Below are positions 44,105-56,294 of a stretch of 64,000 nt of DNA, in pieces (position 1 is the stretch's first letter; each line of letters begins with the position of its first letter). The notes under the pieces are model-generated. The model saw only the letters and a program-made list of their open reading frames with translations. It was not told the DNA's origin and did not search any database. The stretch lies in contig CM065649.1 in NCBI GenBank assembly GCA_033220425.1, positions 558,001 through 622,000 of the forward strand, written 5' to 3'. Position numbers and translations under genes: made by a program. The DNA is from Lepraria neglecta. Lineage: Eukaryota > Ascomycota > Lecanoromycetes > Lecanorales > Stereocaulaceae.

Positions 44105-45818
44105 GGATTTAGTTTTATATGAGGATGAAGACGCTCCGCTTGGTGCGGTCGTGTCGCTAGCAACTTTATAGCTTTCAATCAGTTCTAGTATTACACCTCT
44201 CCGAGCTATTAAGAGGGCCTACCTGCAGTCACTTGCGTACATCCAGAGCTTCAACACATACTACCTAGAGTGAAAACATAAAATATGAAAAATCCGTTAC
44301 CTTCAAATTCAAGAGGAAGTCTATTGACCCTTTGTCAAAATTTGGTGCTCACAGCCACCCCAGCCACCGCATTATTCATGTACATGTAGGGGGGCTGCTC
44401 TGGAGTGCTCACTAATCAATCGTTCCGACCTAGATGTTCAACACCATTTTCACCTTCTGTTTCTTCGTGCCTGGCAGCGGGCAGGCAGTATGTCTCCGAC
44501 GACTCTTCGAGTCAGATAGTGAGATAGTCACCCCTCATTTTTATGCCTGTTACAATCGTTTTCCCCTTCAAGTTCCCACCGATGACATGCGCAAGCTCCC
44601 TTGTCGCCTTTGCTAAGGAAGAAGCTGTTTTTGCGCGTCACCAGTGGAATTGAGTATCGCGACGATATTTTCGACACCTGCAGACTTCAAATTCTACAAA
44701 AGTGTAATCCAGACAGCAGCGATGACGTTTCTGATGAAGAGAATAAAGTTTTCAAAATCGTATCGGGTTCCTTGCGGATTTCGCGTATGCACAATGCAGA
44801 TGTTATCGGATGTGAGACGTCATCGGATGTAAGTTCATGTATGTGCAATGGTCTTGCGTATCAACGTCTCAGGTCCTCGATACTTGAACAAGGGTACCGG
44901 GATCGAGACGCAGGGACTGGTTTGACTAGGGATGCTGAGGCGTGATTTTGTTTGTATGGGGCTGCATGGGTATGTCCTGGGGACTACGGAGATCGACGTT
45001 TTTTTGCTGTGAAGATGTTCATTTGATTTCTCACCGATGTTCTCCTCTCAGCAATCTTAATCTTGCAGTCCTTCATGAATAGAACGAAAGTGGCTCGCCT
45101 TATCATCATGCGAGAAAAAACGGAGCTTTGACATGTCGCAGTAGATTCTATGTATCAAGTGATAAAGCTATGGGTGTATGGAGCGAGTAGTAAATCTAAA
45201 ACCTCAAACGCTTCACGCTTTTTAAGAACCCAGAGGGAAGGTTGAGGAAGATGGGGCAGCGCAACATGCGGCTCTTGTCCGTAACACTGTGGATCATCGA
45301 CAGGCCCAAGCCGAGGAGGCGGAAAGCAGTATCGTGCTAGAACGGTTTAGTTTAATTAGACGAATACTTTACTCTTGGAAAGAAAGTGGCTAAAAATCGG
45401 AATTATTAGTTCAAAATGTTAACAATCCAGTCAATTTCAATTGCCGGAGGAGCTTTTTGAGTACACCTAAACGGGTTTTGTATCTTTGTGTATTAAGACT
45501 ACCTAAAGAAGCTAGCTAAATGTTCGACTTGTCTGACCATCTTCCATTCAATGGCCCTGGTAAATAAAGCGCTGCTTCAGGTAGAAAAAAGCAAAGCAGC
45601 TAGAGAAACACGCGATCCAGACTGGCCAGGTCCGGAGGAAAAGACAAAGTACACAAGGAAATTGGTGATCATAGGATCAAAGGTAATACTGGGCTTCGAG
45701 GGAACTTCCAAGAGCTTGTCGATGTTGTTGGAGCTCGAAAACGCCCATCCTCCATCCGCCTGCGAAAGCTTTGTCGTCATTGGTGGTAGGCGTGATGGAT
45801 GAGTTTTTGGCGATTCAT
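44105..45818. other. Gene-free stretch with unassigned frames
   Basis: A 114-codon plus frame at 44601-44945 and an 83-codon frame at 45551-45802 look protein-like in places but lack start context, family motifs and splice partners. No repeat of the window's known families occurs here. Confidence 0.3.
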
Positions 45819-46178
45819 TTAGGAGGCGGAGATTGGGGCGCAGATGGTGCCGACGGCGATGACGTTGCCAGTCTGTTGATGAATTAGTATGATATTTATC
45901 AGATTAGCATTTTGTCATTCACTGACCTGGGGACCGGAGTTGCAGCAAGCAAGCTGCTGGGTTGGCGAGCAGGAGGGGTTCAAGATACCGATGAGAGTGA
46001 CAGCAAGGCAGGGCAGATCGATGGGGAGGACTCCGCTCAAAGATGAGGAGCAGCAAGCGGTGGTCTGGCCAGCTGCACACTGGGGGGCAGTAGCTGGGGA
46101 GATGATGGGGTTGGGAGATGGGGCAGCGGTGGCAGCGACAGCCATGGCGAGGATAGCGATGATGGATTGGAACTGCAT
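45819..46178 (-). CDS. Hydrophobin
   Basis: Two minus-strand exons: 45927-46178 and 45819-45872, with a 54-bp intron (GTCAGT, branch GCTAATC, CAACAG), encoding 101 residues. Signal peptide MQFQSIIAILAMAVAATA. The mature chain has exactly eight Cys in the hydrophobin order C, CC, C, C, CC, C (residues 34, 42-43, 57, 70, 78-79, 95); the eighth is supplied only by exon 2, which confirms the splice. Spacing is C-X7-CC-X13-C-X12-C-X7-CC-X15-C, between the usual class I and class II spacings, so the class is left open. Hydrophobins are secreted, form four disulphides and coat aerial hyphae, spores and hydrophobic surfaces. Intact. Confidence 0.9.
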
Positions 46179-46320
46179 TTTGACTGTTGGATTTTGAAGA
46201 CGGAAGTCTTGAAAGTTTTTTTTGGAAGTGTTGGAAGTGTTGGAAGTTGGTTTGAGATGTAGATGATTGTTTGATGATTGTTGAGCTGATGAAGAAGAAA
46301 ATTGAGGGAGGAGGAGGCCC

Positions 46321-46332
46321 TTCTTATAGATA
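46321..46332 (-). promoter_or_regulatory. Possible TATA box of the hydrophobin gene
   Basis: TATCTATAAGAA on the minus strand, about 145 bp upstream of the hydrophobin ATG. Position and sequence are plausible for a strongly expressed gene, but there is no independent support. Confidence 0.25.
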
Positions 46333-49300
46333 TTTGGAGAGACTAACAGATAGCTGTTCGTTGAAACAGTCGGTAGACATCTACCTCATCTGCCTCATCC
46401 TCAACTTCCTGGCTCATCACAGGAGAGGTGCGGATCGTCCGGAACACGCCACCTCTCTGTGAACTATACAACTCTACTCCCAATTCATGAACAGATCGTC
46501 ATTGCGCTGTCTGAGCTGTCTCAAGATCGGCACTGCAATGAGATAAGATGAAAAGTTCCGTATAATCTTGAGTCAAACCCTAGCGGCGAGCATCGCAAGA
46601 ATGGCTATTCTAGTCCAATGGCTGGAATATCATCCGTCGATGGCTGAAAGCATTGGTTACAATCATCCAGAATTGAGTAAAAGAAGCGAAACAACGACGT
46701 AGGTGGCAAACGATGATGGACAATGATGCAAAGTATCGCTCTGGTGTGATAGCCGTTCGGAAGGCTTGAGGGCTTTCAGCCAGTCGCTTTCAGCCAGTCG
46801 CTTTCAGGAAGTGCTTGAGCTTCTACAGCCTCTCGTGCAGACGATACGCAGGGGCATGCAGGTATGTGGCTGCTGTAGCCGCGCCTGAAAATCCGTGAGC
46901 TACTTTAGGGTACCAAACATTGGCTTGCAATATTATTGTAATGACGTCAATTTCATAGTAGAGCTTCCTCAGAGACATTTGTTGTTGTAACGTCATTCGT
47001 TTGACCAAGAACACTCCTTGGTGATCAACAGGCTGACGTGGCTCACACCGTGCAGTAGCTTTACAACATTTTGATTGTAGGCAGGCTGGACGAGAAGCCA
47101 AAATCCCAGTTGCTGTTTGAGGTTTGACATATTGACAAAGCATACCGCGTGCGTGGGATGTTCCTTGCAGTGTCAGTGAAGCTCTCGACGACGTAATTGT
47201 TTCTATTAGTGTCCACAGGAGCCTCAAAATGGTCCCGTTTCGCGCTCTTCAATGAGAGCTTTGTCGAGCAAAGTGCGTCAGTGGCTCAAGATCATAGCCA
47301 CACAGCACGAGTTTCGATGCAGCGCTAGGCTGCATCATGTACCCCATATGTCGGCAATGCGGGAAGCTTAACGAGGGTCAGCAGCGGAAAGAAGCGTAAA
47401 TTCGTATTTTCAATTGCGATTCATGCAAGACAGCGCTGCCAAATAGCGCATTGTTGGGTTTGAGCTTATGCAGTCGACCTTCAAGTCCGCTAGCTCAGGG
47501 TTTAGATCTTTGAAATATTTGAAGTACGTAGGGTCATAGAGCGATTCGCAAAAGGTTGCATACGTCCCTCTGGAGACCCCAGACATCACGAGGCGTCGTT
47601 CCTTGTTTCCCTTTCTCCCATCGAGATTCAAAGGTTGACAGCATGTAGTCGTTGCTGGAAATGATTGAAAGCGGGCATCGTCCGTAAGGTGGCCATTTGG
47701 CACCCGAAGCCGATATAACCTAGTACCATACGTGGCGTTGTTGAGGAGATCCTAAATGTCTCCAATTAGCAGTACTAGGCGGGTGCTAATGAGTTTAGCC
47801 ATTTGGCGCTCCACAATATTGACCCTGCACCACTGGCTAGGTACGGGACTATCCGGGCAACGGCGGCTAGGGCGGTCCCTTGATGACGAATGTTTGATCT
47901 TAGGTAAGAATGCCCAAGATCGCCGATATCTGGTAATTGTCGTGGTTCGAGTATCTTTTTGGGACGCATCCCAACCAGGGCAGACAGCCAATGTGCGTGC
48001 GTCAAAGTTGGCAGTATTGCGCGCGAATGAGGAAGACGATCGCTGTAGCGTTGTTTCATCGTGATCTCCTCGACCCCGGGTGTGGCAAACGCCAGGGTTC
48101 CTCCGCACTATTCTTTGGTTGAGCCACTGGCTATCGATCAATTTCTTTTTTCAGCCCCATCTTGTGCACATACAAGGAAATTGAGAGCAAGTTTCTGACC
48201 GCACGTCCACGGTCCGTCAAACAAAACAAGATCAGATGCCTTGTAAGACAGGATCTCATGCATGACAGTGATAGCCTCGCATGAGGTTGCACCGACTCCT
48301 TGAGCAAGCTTTTGCTGCGGAAGACACATCTCATCTCTCCTTAGGGCGCAGCAAAGGCGCCAGTAGAGACCCATTGGAAAAGCTGCTTCGGAACAAGCTA
48401 GTGTGGCTGCTAGCGGATACTAGCGACGTATACGAAAGCTTCTTTGCGAAGCACTAAGCAAGGAAGTCAAACGCCGCTGGCGTATATGGCTTTCGAGCTG
48501 AAGACAGGGAGTCGCGGTGTCGGGCGAAAGAACGCTGTGGGTAGGACGTTGTGGAGATGCGCCATTTTCGTGGGCTTCTTGGAAAACTTGACGTCTTCCT
48601 GTGATCCATCGATGTCTTCTATCATCAAATTGGCTGCCGAAGAGATGGTAAAACAATCGTTCTGCTCGACGACTTCCACCATATCACGAGTGACGAGTGC
48701 GAGCTTTTCTGGTCACTGACAAGCCACAGAGCGACAGTGATACCAGTCCAGCTCTTCCTCAGTGCAGGGAACCTGACCTTATTTGCATGCTCAGCCGCGT
48801 CTTCGTTTGTGGTGGATAGCCATCGAGGGCATGTTACAGACTGTCACAGTGGTGGCTTTCGATCCAACGGCAGGAATCCACCGAAGTGGGAGCGCCAACA
48901 CGTTGAGACGGCCGTCTGTGTCTTACACGCCCTTCCATAGAAAGGCTGGAGGGGCGGTAACATGGCCGAAGGACCAAGATCGCATCAATGTGATGGATGA
49001 AGAAGGTTGGACATGTAAAGAAAAGAAAAGGTAAAGACGGCAAGGGGATCAGACTCCCAAGCAGCGGGAAGATCTGTCTACTTAAAAAATAACAAAGCGA
49101 AGCTGACGCCTGAATAGATCATGATACCTGATGTGCGCGAGACTCAGATGATGCGGCTCCAGCGGCCACAGAGACATTCCAACGCAGGCAAACGTACGAA
49201 AACGGGAGAGTGATGAAAAGAGTGGGATTTTGGGAAGCGGTCTTCCATATCATGTATGTCAGCGAACTACGGCCCTCGGACGATGGTGCTGAAGTCACAA

Positions 49301-50558
49301 TACTTGGTGTTGCATCTGCGGGCCTGTTCGGACGTCTCGTGCATTGCGCTCGATGACGCAACAAATCGTGATCACACAGATGTATGGGAAATAAGCGTCG
49401 GAAGATTTTCTATGCTGATAAGCGAAGCAAAGCATTTGGATGATACTTATCTAACCCTCCTTCCTGCCAGAAAGGGTCTCAGGTCTCGGCCTTTGTAGCC
49501 ACTGCAATGAAACTTCCTACCATCCACCCTGCATCTTGTGCTGCTCGGATGATAGTCTTCCCTGAAGTCTATAAAATGAGTGTTGCCGGCCGCCGGCCTA
49601 TAATCGTGTTATTGCCTGAATCTTGTACGCTGTTGCTCTTGGCCTCTAGAGCCCTGCGCCATGCAGCCATGCCTACAGACAATCAGTCAGCACGTTAGTA
49701 TTCTCTCATATCACGCCTTATTCTCTCATATCACATCTTATATCAGATACTAGCACACGAGTCCTTGGAGCGCAAGAGAGCCATGCCCACGAGACCAAGC
49801 CCTTGATAGGTGTTGACTGTCCGTCTTTTGACTCAATGCTTTTTCGGTTACCTGATTTGGTTGTGTCTACAAGGTGGCTACATAACGATTACCCATTCGG
49901 TCACACCATCTGCCCAATGGTTTGTCAGTGCTTTTTTCCTCTTATCTTGACATGAATGCATACCTTAGGCAGTCTCTGGACCCAGCTGTCTGGGTACGCA
50001 AATCCATTCTGGAGCGTGAATCTCTGCTCCTGTATCATAAGGCAGAGCGTCTCATTTTCAGTGCATAATGCAGTGCGGATCATCCTACATCACTGTCTTT
50101 CAGCAACCCTTTGTGATATGGACATATCAGTGACCTTCGTAAAAGTAGATGGTGCAATCAGGAGTGAATATTAGGAAATGCCAAGGAAGATATCTTGGCT
50201 AATAGACCGTTGACTCAGTAAACAGTCGGGGAAAGTTAGCCGACACTCCGGCTTCGCGACCTTTGAAGCTTTGATGTACAACGCGATAACCAAATTTCCA
50301 CCGGCTTGTTTACTCCCATTCGTACACCAACCACGCGCTGCTGCCATGCTTTCGTCTCTGTATTAATTCACAGCATTGTCCATTCGACCAGAGCACTGCT
50401 TTCTCATCCCAACAAATGCACTTCCAGGTCCCACTTCATCTACTCTCCAATTGACTACCCCACGTACGCTTCGAGGTCTGCTGCTGCTTCCGGTCACCCA
50501 ACTCAGACGCTCCCATTGAGACGGTGTGTCCAGCTCTCGAGATACTCAGCATTAGGAC
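46333..50558. other. Long gene-poor stretch
   Basis: Many frames of 60-130 codons on both strands, none convincing. Minus-strand pieces such as EILSYKASDLVLFDGPWTCG (48138-48374) and VEVVEQNDCFTISSAANLMI (48467-48682) look like former protein, so one or more decayed genes are likely between 46800 and 48700. I cannot name them. A tandem ATTCTCTCATATCAC repeat lies at 49700-49735. From 50280 the sequence is the probable leader of the gene at 50559. Confidence 0.35.
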
Positions 50559-51576
50559 ATGGCACACGCAACTCCCACACGACGCGCTCTTGTTGACCTT
50601 CCGGTCAATTCCTTCAGCACGCCCTCTGCAGTGAGAGCTATGGGGAAGAAATCCACAGGCAACAAGCGGAGAATTCACGAAGTCGAAGAGCCAGAGTCTG
50701 CGCAGCCTACATCTCGCGTCAGCCTATCACCTGCACGCTCAGCAAGTACTCTCAAAAAGAACAATCCACGAGAAGAGGTATGCCACACACTAGTCAGACT
50801 TCGTACTATGTGCTAATACCTGAACCGCCCAGGCTCGCCTTTTAATTCCCTCCACCAGCAGAGAAATACTCACGCCTAACCCAGCCAATGCCATGACTTC
50901 CAATACTGCCGAGCCGACAGAAGAACTGGGCGAAGGAGATTCACAGCACAGCTACAAGGATTTCATGTCTTCGCTCATAGATTTCGACCCTGACGAGACA
51001 TTGACTTCCCAGCAAACGGCTGCTACAGAGCTGACGCAGCCATCGCCATCGAGAGTGGGCAGGGTAAGCAAGCGCAAAGGCACCATGCTTAGCATCTTAG
51101 CTGACCATGAGTAGCATGCCGAAACGCTCCGTCTGCGATTACGCCTTGCCCACTTCAAGGTTCAGACGAATCAGACAAATATTCCTCTTTCCCTACTGCG
51201 GATTTCCAGACGCGGAAGTGAAGACGAAATGCTATCTCCAGCATCTTCCAGGCTAGACGGCCAACCCTCGTTGCCGAGACTTCTCCCAGCACCGGTCTTG
51301 CGTCCGACGGCATACTCAGCGCGTACAATAACGCAGATGCAGGTTCCTTCCTCGCCACCTAGCTCTGCAGACAACAATCCAAGAAAGGATTGTCACAACG
51401 AGGTCTTCCGGACACCGGCATTACCGCGCCATGCCACACATATTTCATTACAGCAGAAGAGCAGTCCACTAGAGAGTCAAGAGGGGAGGGGATACAATGA
51501 CGAGGATAATCTGACCAGCAGCGCTGTTCGAGGCAAGGCAGCAATTGGGTTATTGGGCTTGAGACAGGAGCGCTGA
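50559..51576 (+). CDS. Whi5/Nrm1-like cell-cycle transcriptional repressor
   Basis: Three exons: 50559-50777, 50833-51063 and 51115-51576. Introns of 55 and 51 bp have good splice sites and keep phase 0; 303 residues. The chain is low-complexity, Ser/Pro/Thr-rich and basic at the N-terminus. Just after the second intron comes HAETLRLRLRLAHFKVQTNQ then TNIPLSLLRI, which matches the short GTB motif of the Whi5/Nrm1 family (LRxRLxxAxxKVxTNQ), the part that binds the SBF/MBF G1 transcription factors. Such proteins repress G1/S genes until phosphorylated by cyclin-dependent kinase, and several Ser/Thr-Pro sites are visible. Intact. Which of Whi5 or Nrm1 it corresponds to cannot be told from this motif. 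Confidence 0.75.
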
Positions 51577-52096
51577 AGAGCGAGCCACAACCGCGGAAGA
51601 GCAATAAGACGAGAATTTCATACCTAATTCTGTTCCTGCATAGCGACGGGCATCTTGGTCTATTGCATGTATTGCTTGGGCTAGCATTTGCAGGTAGCCA
51701 ATTTGTTGGCATGACCATTGAGCGATATACAGGGCTGCATAGAGGATAGCTCATCAATAGCTTATTAATAAGCTATTCAGTCATCTTAAACACTTGTGAA
51801 AGCATCATCGAAGCTACAAAGGAAGATAAGGAAGTGCTGTGTGACCTGTAACCTGTTGTTCTGAAATGCGCTAGTGTGGGATAACTTCGGAAGCTGGAGC
51901 CAGAAGATACACCGAGGGAGCCCGCCATCAACAACGCAACAGCTGATCTATCCACGAGAGTAGTCTATTTAATCGCCTCGTTATTCGCTCCTCATGACTG
52001 TCAAATTAGTATAGTACATTACCCCTGCCCTTCTCAGGCTTGCAACATACCAACTCCTCGCAACCCCGCATTATCCTCTCAACGTTCGACCCAGCC
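51577..52096. other. Intergenic, promoter of the SLC35F6-like gene
   Basis: Minus frames at 51359-51955 overlap flanking sequence and lack features. The last 100 bases are C/A/T-rich leader before the ATG at 52097. Confidence 0.35.
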
Positions 52097-53524
52097 ATGG
52101 CGAACCAAGTCATGATACCGTTCCTGGTGGCTATGATGCTGCTCACAGGAGTATGCAATACACTGCTATCAAAGTATCAGGTATGTTCCGAAGAAAATTC
52201 TCACTGCGGACTCCAACTGATGTGTCACAGGATCTCCAATGCGTTGCCAATTGCGACTCAACAGACCCAGACGAGATAAGGCGCTTCTCCATGCCAGTCA
52301 TTCAAACGTACCTCACCTCTTTGCCTCTTCCATGGCCGCTACTAACTGTGTCCTAGAGCACAGATGTTCATCGGTGAAATGGGCTGCTGGCTCGTCGTCT
52401 TCGGATTCTACCTTTACAAACGCTACGTCGGCAAAGACGCAACCCTCCTCCAAGGCGGCTATGAGCAAGTGAACGGTCATGACGATGGCGCCGAATCAAA
52501 TGACGAAGGTAATGAAGGGATCATGGAACGGTCATTCTCCTCCATCGAGGACGCGAATCCTGTCGCGAAGTCACTCATCGCGAACACTGAGGGCCGCAGA
52601 GAGCTGGTGGGCTGGAGGATCATATTGCTGGCGTTACCTGCATGCTGCGATATCACAGGGACGACTTTGATGAATATCGGATTGCTGTTTGTGGCTGCCA
52701 GCATATACCAGATGACTCGCGGAGCCTTGGTGCTGTTTGTCGGACTCTTCAGCGTCATCTTCCTCAAACGCAAGCTCTACCTCTACCAATGGTCAGCACT
52801 TTTCATCGTGGTCTTGGGTGTTGCCGTTGTTGGGCTAGCAGGCGCCATCGCAAAGAATCCACAAGCGCAACCGGAGCCGAGTTCGCTGGTTGAGACGGGC
52901 CTACTCGCCCTACGAGCAGTGGCGGAGGAAGTTAAGATCCAGGTGCAAACACCGGAGGCGCTATGGACTGTCATTGGTGTGCTCATGATTGGCGCAGCGC
53001 AGATCTTTACTGCTACACAGTTCGTCCTTGAAGAGTGGATTCTAGAGCAGTACGCATTGGAGCCCCTGAAGGTGGTAGGCTGGGAAGGAGTATTCGGCTT
53101 CATCGTCACAATCATAGGGATGATAATTCTACACTTCGCAGTCGGGCGAACAGATAAGGGACGAAATGGATACTTTGACGCAGAGGAGGGCTGGCGAGAG
53201 ATCACACACTACAGAGCAATCGCAGTATCTTCCGTCCTCATCATGATCAGCATTGGTGGCTTCAATTTCTTCGGTCTCTCCGTAACCAGGACCGTCAGTG
53301 CCACTGCAAGATCTACAATCGACACCTGCCGTACCCTTTTCATCTGGATTGTGTCTCTTGGACTAGGGTGGGAGACCTTCAAGTGGCTCCAGATTGTAGG
53401 GTTTGCGTTGCTGGTCTACGGCACGTTCCTGTTCAATGATATCGTCAGCCCGCCTTTGCGAGCTTGTATTCAGAAGCGCAAGAATGAGGCGCTGCTGGCC
53501 GAGGAGCCGATAGAGCATTCATAA
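52097..53524 (+). CDS. SLC35F6-like drug/metabolite-superfamily transporter
   Basis: Exons 52097-52180, 52231-52307 and 52357-53524; introns of 50 and 49 bp; 442 residues. It opens directly with a membrane helix (MIPFLVAMMLLTGVCNTLLS), keeps the conserved AQMFIGEMGCWLV segment across intron 2, and has a polar loop (residues 80-125). A run of helices follows with features of the DMT/EamA fold: GWRIILLALPACCDITGTTL, MNIGLLFVAASIYQMTRGAL, LFVGLFSVIFLKRKLYLYQW, ALFIVVLGVAVVGLAGAI, and a second half with GVFGFIVTIIGMIILHFAV and TCRTLFIWIVSLGLGWETFK. Human SLC35F6 is lysosomal/mitochondrial; fungal members are uncharacterised, so location and substrate are unknown. Intact and probably conserved. 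Confidence 0.85.
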
Positions 53525-54639
53525 TAGCGATCTTTCTCAATACAAAGCATTTACTCCCGCATCTCAGCAGACGGGGCTTCAGGACCTTGCTGGGAGACGT
53601 GCTCCTCCGCATTCCGGTCATCTCACGAAGCTATACCCGGGGCCAATTAAACGCCCATAGTGGAGGCGTTTAAGGACTACATACTCGAGAAGGAGCAGTG
53701 GATGGCGGCAACATTGGAGGTGGAGAATATAGCCATTTCTAGGAAAGTAGCGGAGGGAGGATTCTAAGGTATAGCAAGACCCGTTTTATAGACGGTGAGA
53801 CGAGACTTCCATAAACATTTGAGGGACTAACGATATCTACGGCCTTTCCCCATGTGGCTGGCGAGTTTCTTAGTGTTGTTACAATGTAAGCACTAGCATT
53901 CCCATCATTTTGGCTAACGTAATCCTATTAACCGTTCTATTGCAACGTTTTATAGTTAGGCTCAATCCAATGCTAGCAGCTTCTGTATTCTATCAGATTT
54001 TCTGGCCTCCTACATCTTCGCGCTAGTCACTCCAGCAAAAACGTCTTCGTGTCTGTCCATCCACTTGGTAAATCTTTCCAACGCTAGGACGATCAAGCTT
54101 ACCATGATAGAAAATCAAGGGAGGAATGGACTTAGCTTCCTTGAAGCATCTGGCGAACTCTGGTGCGCTAGATGAGATCTCCAACATCTCAGATGGCGAG
54201 GGCATTGAGTCGAAGGTGAAGATGAGTGGACTTACAAGAGATGGCAAGACAAAGAAGGCGGTCTTGTTTGTGATCTATCAAACTGAATGTCACGGTCCAC
54301 AGAATGGATTTCGACTTGCTCTGGTGGAGGAGGGTGTCATGCCGCACGATGCGAGGGAGAAATTAAAGGGATTTATAGCGCAGGATGCTGCTGAATTTGT
54401 CAGGATTACGCCGTGATAGGTTCCCGATGTTTCCGGGATGATGTTATGCTGTTCTCTTAGACGCTCATCTGATACAGCACAATCCGAGAGCGAACCATTC
54501 CCATAGGTCCGTCTCAACTCTCTTCTTTACAATTTAAAAAAAAAAAACATCAACCATTTCTGGCGCCAATCTTAAACGGACTTCACCAGCATGACACCTC
54601 TACACGTATTTTCGACATTCAGACTATAAATTGTCACAA
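53525..54639. other. Mostly gene-free; contains one doubtful short frame
   Basis: Apart from the frame at 54126-54416 listed separately, nothing is supported. A poly-A run lies at 54534-54547. Confidence 0.35.
54126..54416 (+). CDS. Doubtful 96-codon frame
   Basis: MDLASLKHLANSGALDEISN...GFIAQDAAEFVRITP, of natural-looking composition with alternating helix-like and charged segments, ending TGA. There is no recognised domain and no upstream partner exon. The opposite strand is open over part of the same interval, so chance is quite possible. Confidence 0.25.
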   Translation: MDLASLKHLANSGALDEISNISDGEGIESKVKMSGLTRDGKTKKAVLFVIYQTECHGPQNGFRLALVEEGVMPHDAREKLKGFIAQDAAEFVRITP

Positions 54640-56294
54640 TCAACCCCATAACTTCTGCGCAGCAACCCGCCACCGCTCCGTGACATTCGTTGCCATCTCC
54701 GCCGTTAGCTGCATTGTGTAGTTCGTCGGAGTGTATTGAAACTCAAGCAGAACGGTATCATCACCTCGACGGTACGAATTGACCATATTGACCCTCAGGG
54801 AAAGGGATGGCTGCTGGACGGGAAGATCATCAGACGTCCGATCAGACGATTGCTGCTGACTGTTCGTCACAAAAGTTGCATAGGGGTATACTTCACTCCT
54901 ATTAGAGCCTTTAGTGAGATGTCTTTGCTTTCTAGAACTGACTTACCCTCTGGTACCCCCGGACACCTGCAAGGTCTTACTCCCAGGATGCCCTCCATAC
55001 ACCACACTTCGCACACCTTGCTCACGCATTGCTTCTATGAAAGTGGCACATGTCGAAACACAGAGACTATCGCTGAGCAGACAGATCTGCTCAGGTGCGA
55101 AAAGTGGCCTAGCAGGAATGGAAAGATTACCAGGGCCTTGCCATGTTGCCAAGTACGCCTGAGCGTTTCTTCTGGATGGACTCGTGAAGTATCCACCATT
55201 CTTGTATACCGGACCTAAAAAGGCATCCACAGAGCGGTAAGAGCTGCCGTTTTGCTGTACCGAGTACTTAAAATTCAACGCTATCGATTGATTCGTATCA
55301 GCAGCCGCAAATTCCTGCGTAAGATTTGCGAGCAGCGGAGAGTATCGCGTGTCCTTGCCGTAATAAGGAGTGCTGGTTGAAAAGATTTGTTGGAAGACTG
55401 CAAGGCCAGCCACAATATCGCCACCTGGATTTCGGCTGACGTGCACGAGGACGCAAGTGAAACCTTGCTTTTGGAAGTATGCCAATGCCTCATTGACCAG
55501 TTGGGCGAAATTACGAACATAAGTATTAGCTTCCGAGGAGCTAGCAGGCGGTGCCAGTATAGGTAGTTGTATCACACCCGTGTCGATGCCCAAGTTGAAG
55601 TAGCTGGCTTCGTTATTCGGTAATGCCTTGATGGCGACAGGAAGATTTGCCGCATCCACAAAGTAAGGGTCGAGAGCAGCGTCCCCATTCTTTCTGCGCT
55701 GATATGGCTCCGCTGACCTTTTTGTCGGGGGTGGTGTGGTTGTAGTGTTCAACGATGCAAACCCACAATAAGCTTCGAAGTCGACTACGTTATTAAAGGG
55801 AGCGAGGAGGGAGGAGTCGACAGTTGAGTGGCGATAAAGTTGTATTGCACCTTCCACTCCACGTTGATGAGTGTACCATTTCTCAATTGAATGCTCAGAG
55901 GGTTGGCAGGTAGACTATTGCGGGCTGCAAAGAGTCCAAGGTTGTCTCCTTAAGTAATCGCAAGCGACGGGGGAATTCTTTGGATGAAAAGCGTACTGTA
56001 TTGCACATCAAGACCGATAAAGTACGCCTGCGGGCTCGACTTGGCTAGGGCCACAAGGTATGAGGCTGGGTCCACTGCATTTGATTTCGCTTACTTCTGC
56101 TCCTATGATGGGTCCACCAGTTCTTCCATTGCCGAGGTAGATGCTCAGTAGGCTGTTCGACGTCGACGCAATTGACACCAAAGGGTAGACATGAAAGAAC
56201 ATGAAAATGGTACTGCACCTGGTGGCGTATGTGGTGTGTCCGTCACCGAATGAGCCGAGAGGCTTAGTAACTGCCATATTGAAGTCATAACGTA

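Noticed and set aside
44601-44945. 114-codon plus-strand frame as a gene
   Set aside because: No leader, no splice-consistent neighbours, no recognised motif; adjacent frames show equally protein-like fragments.
49700-49740. Possible start of a tandem or CRISPR-like array (ATTCTCTCATATCAC twice)
   Set aside because: Only two copies without spacers; a simple local duplication in a eukaryotic genome.
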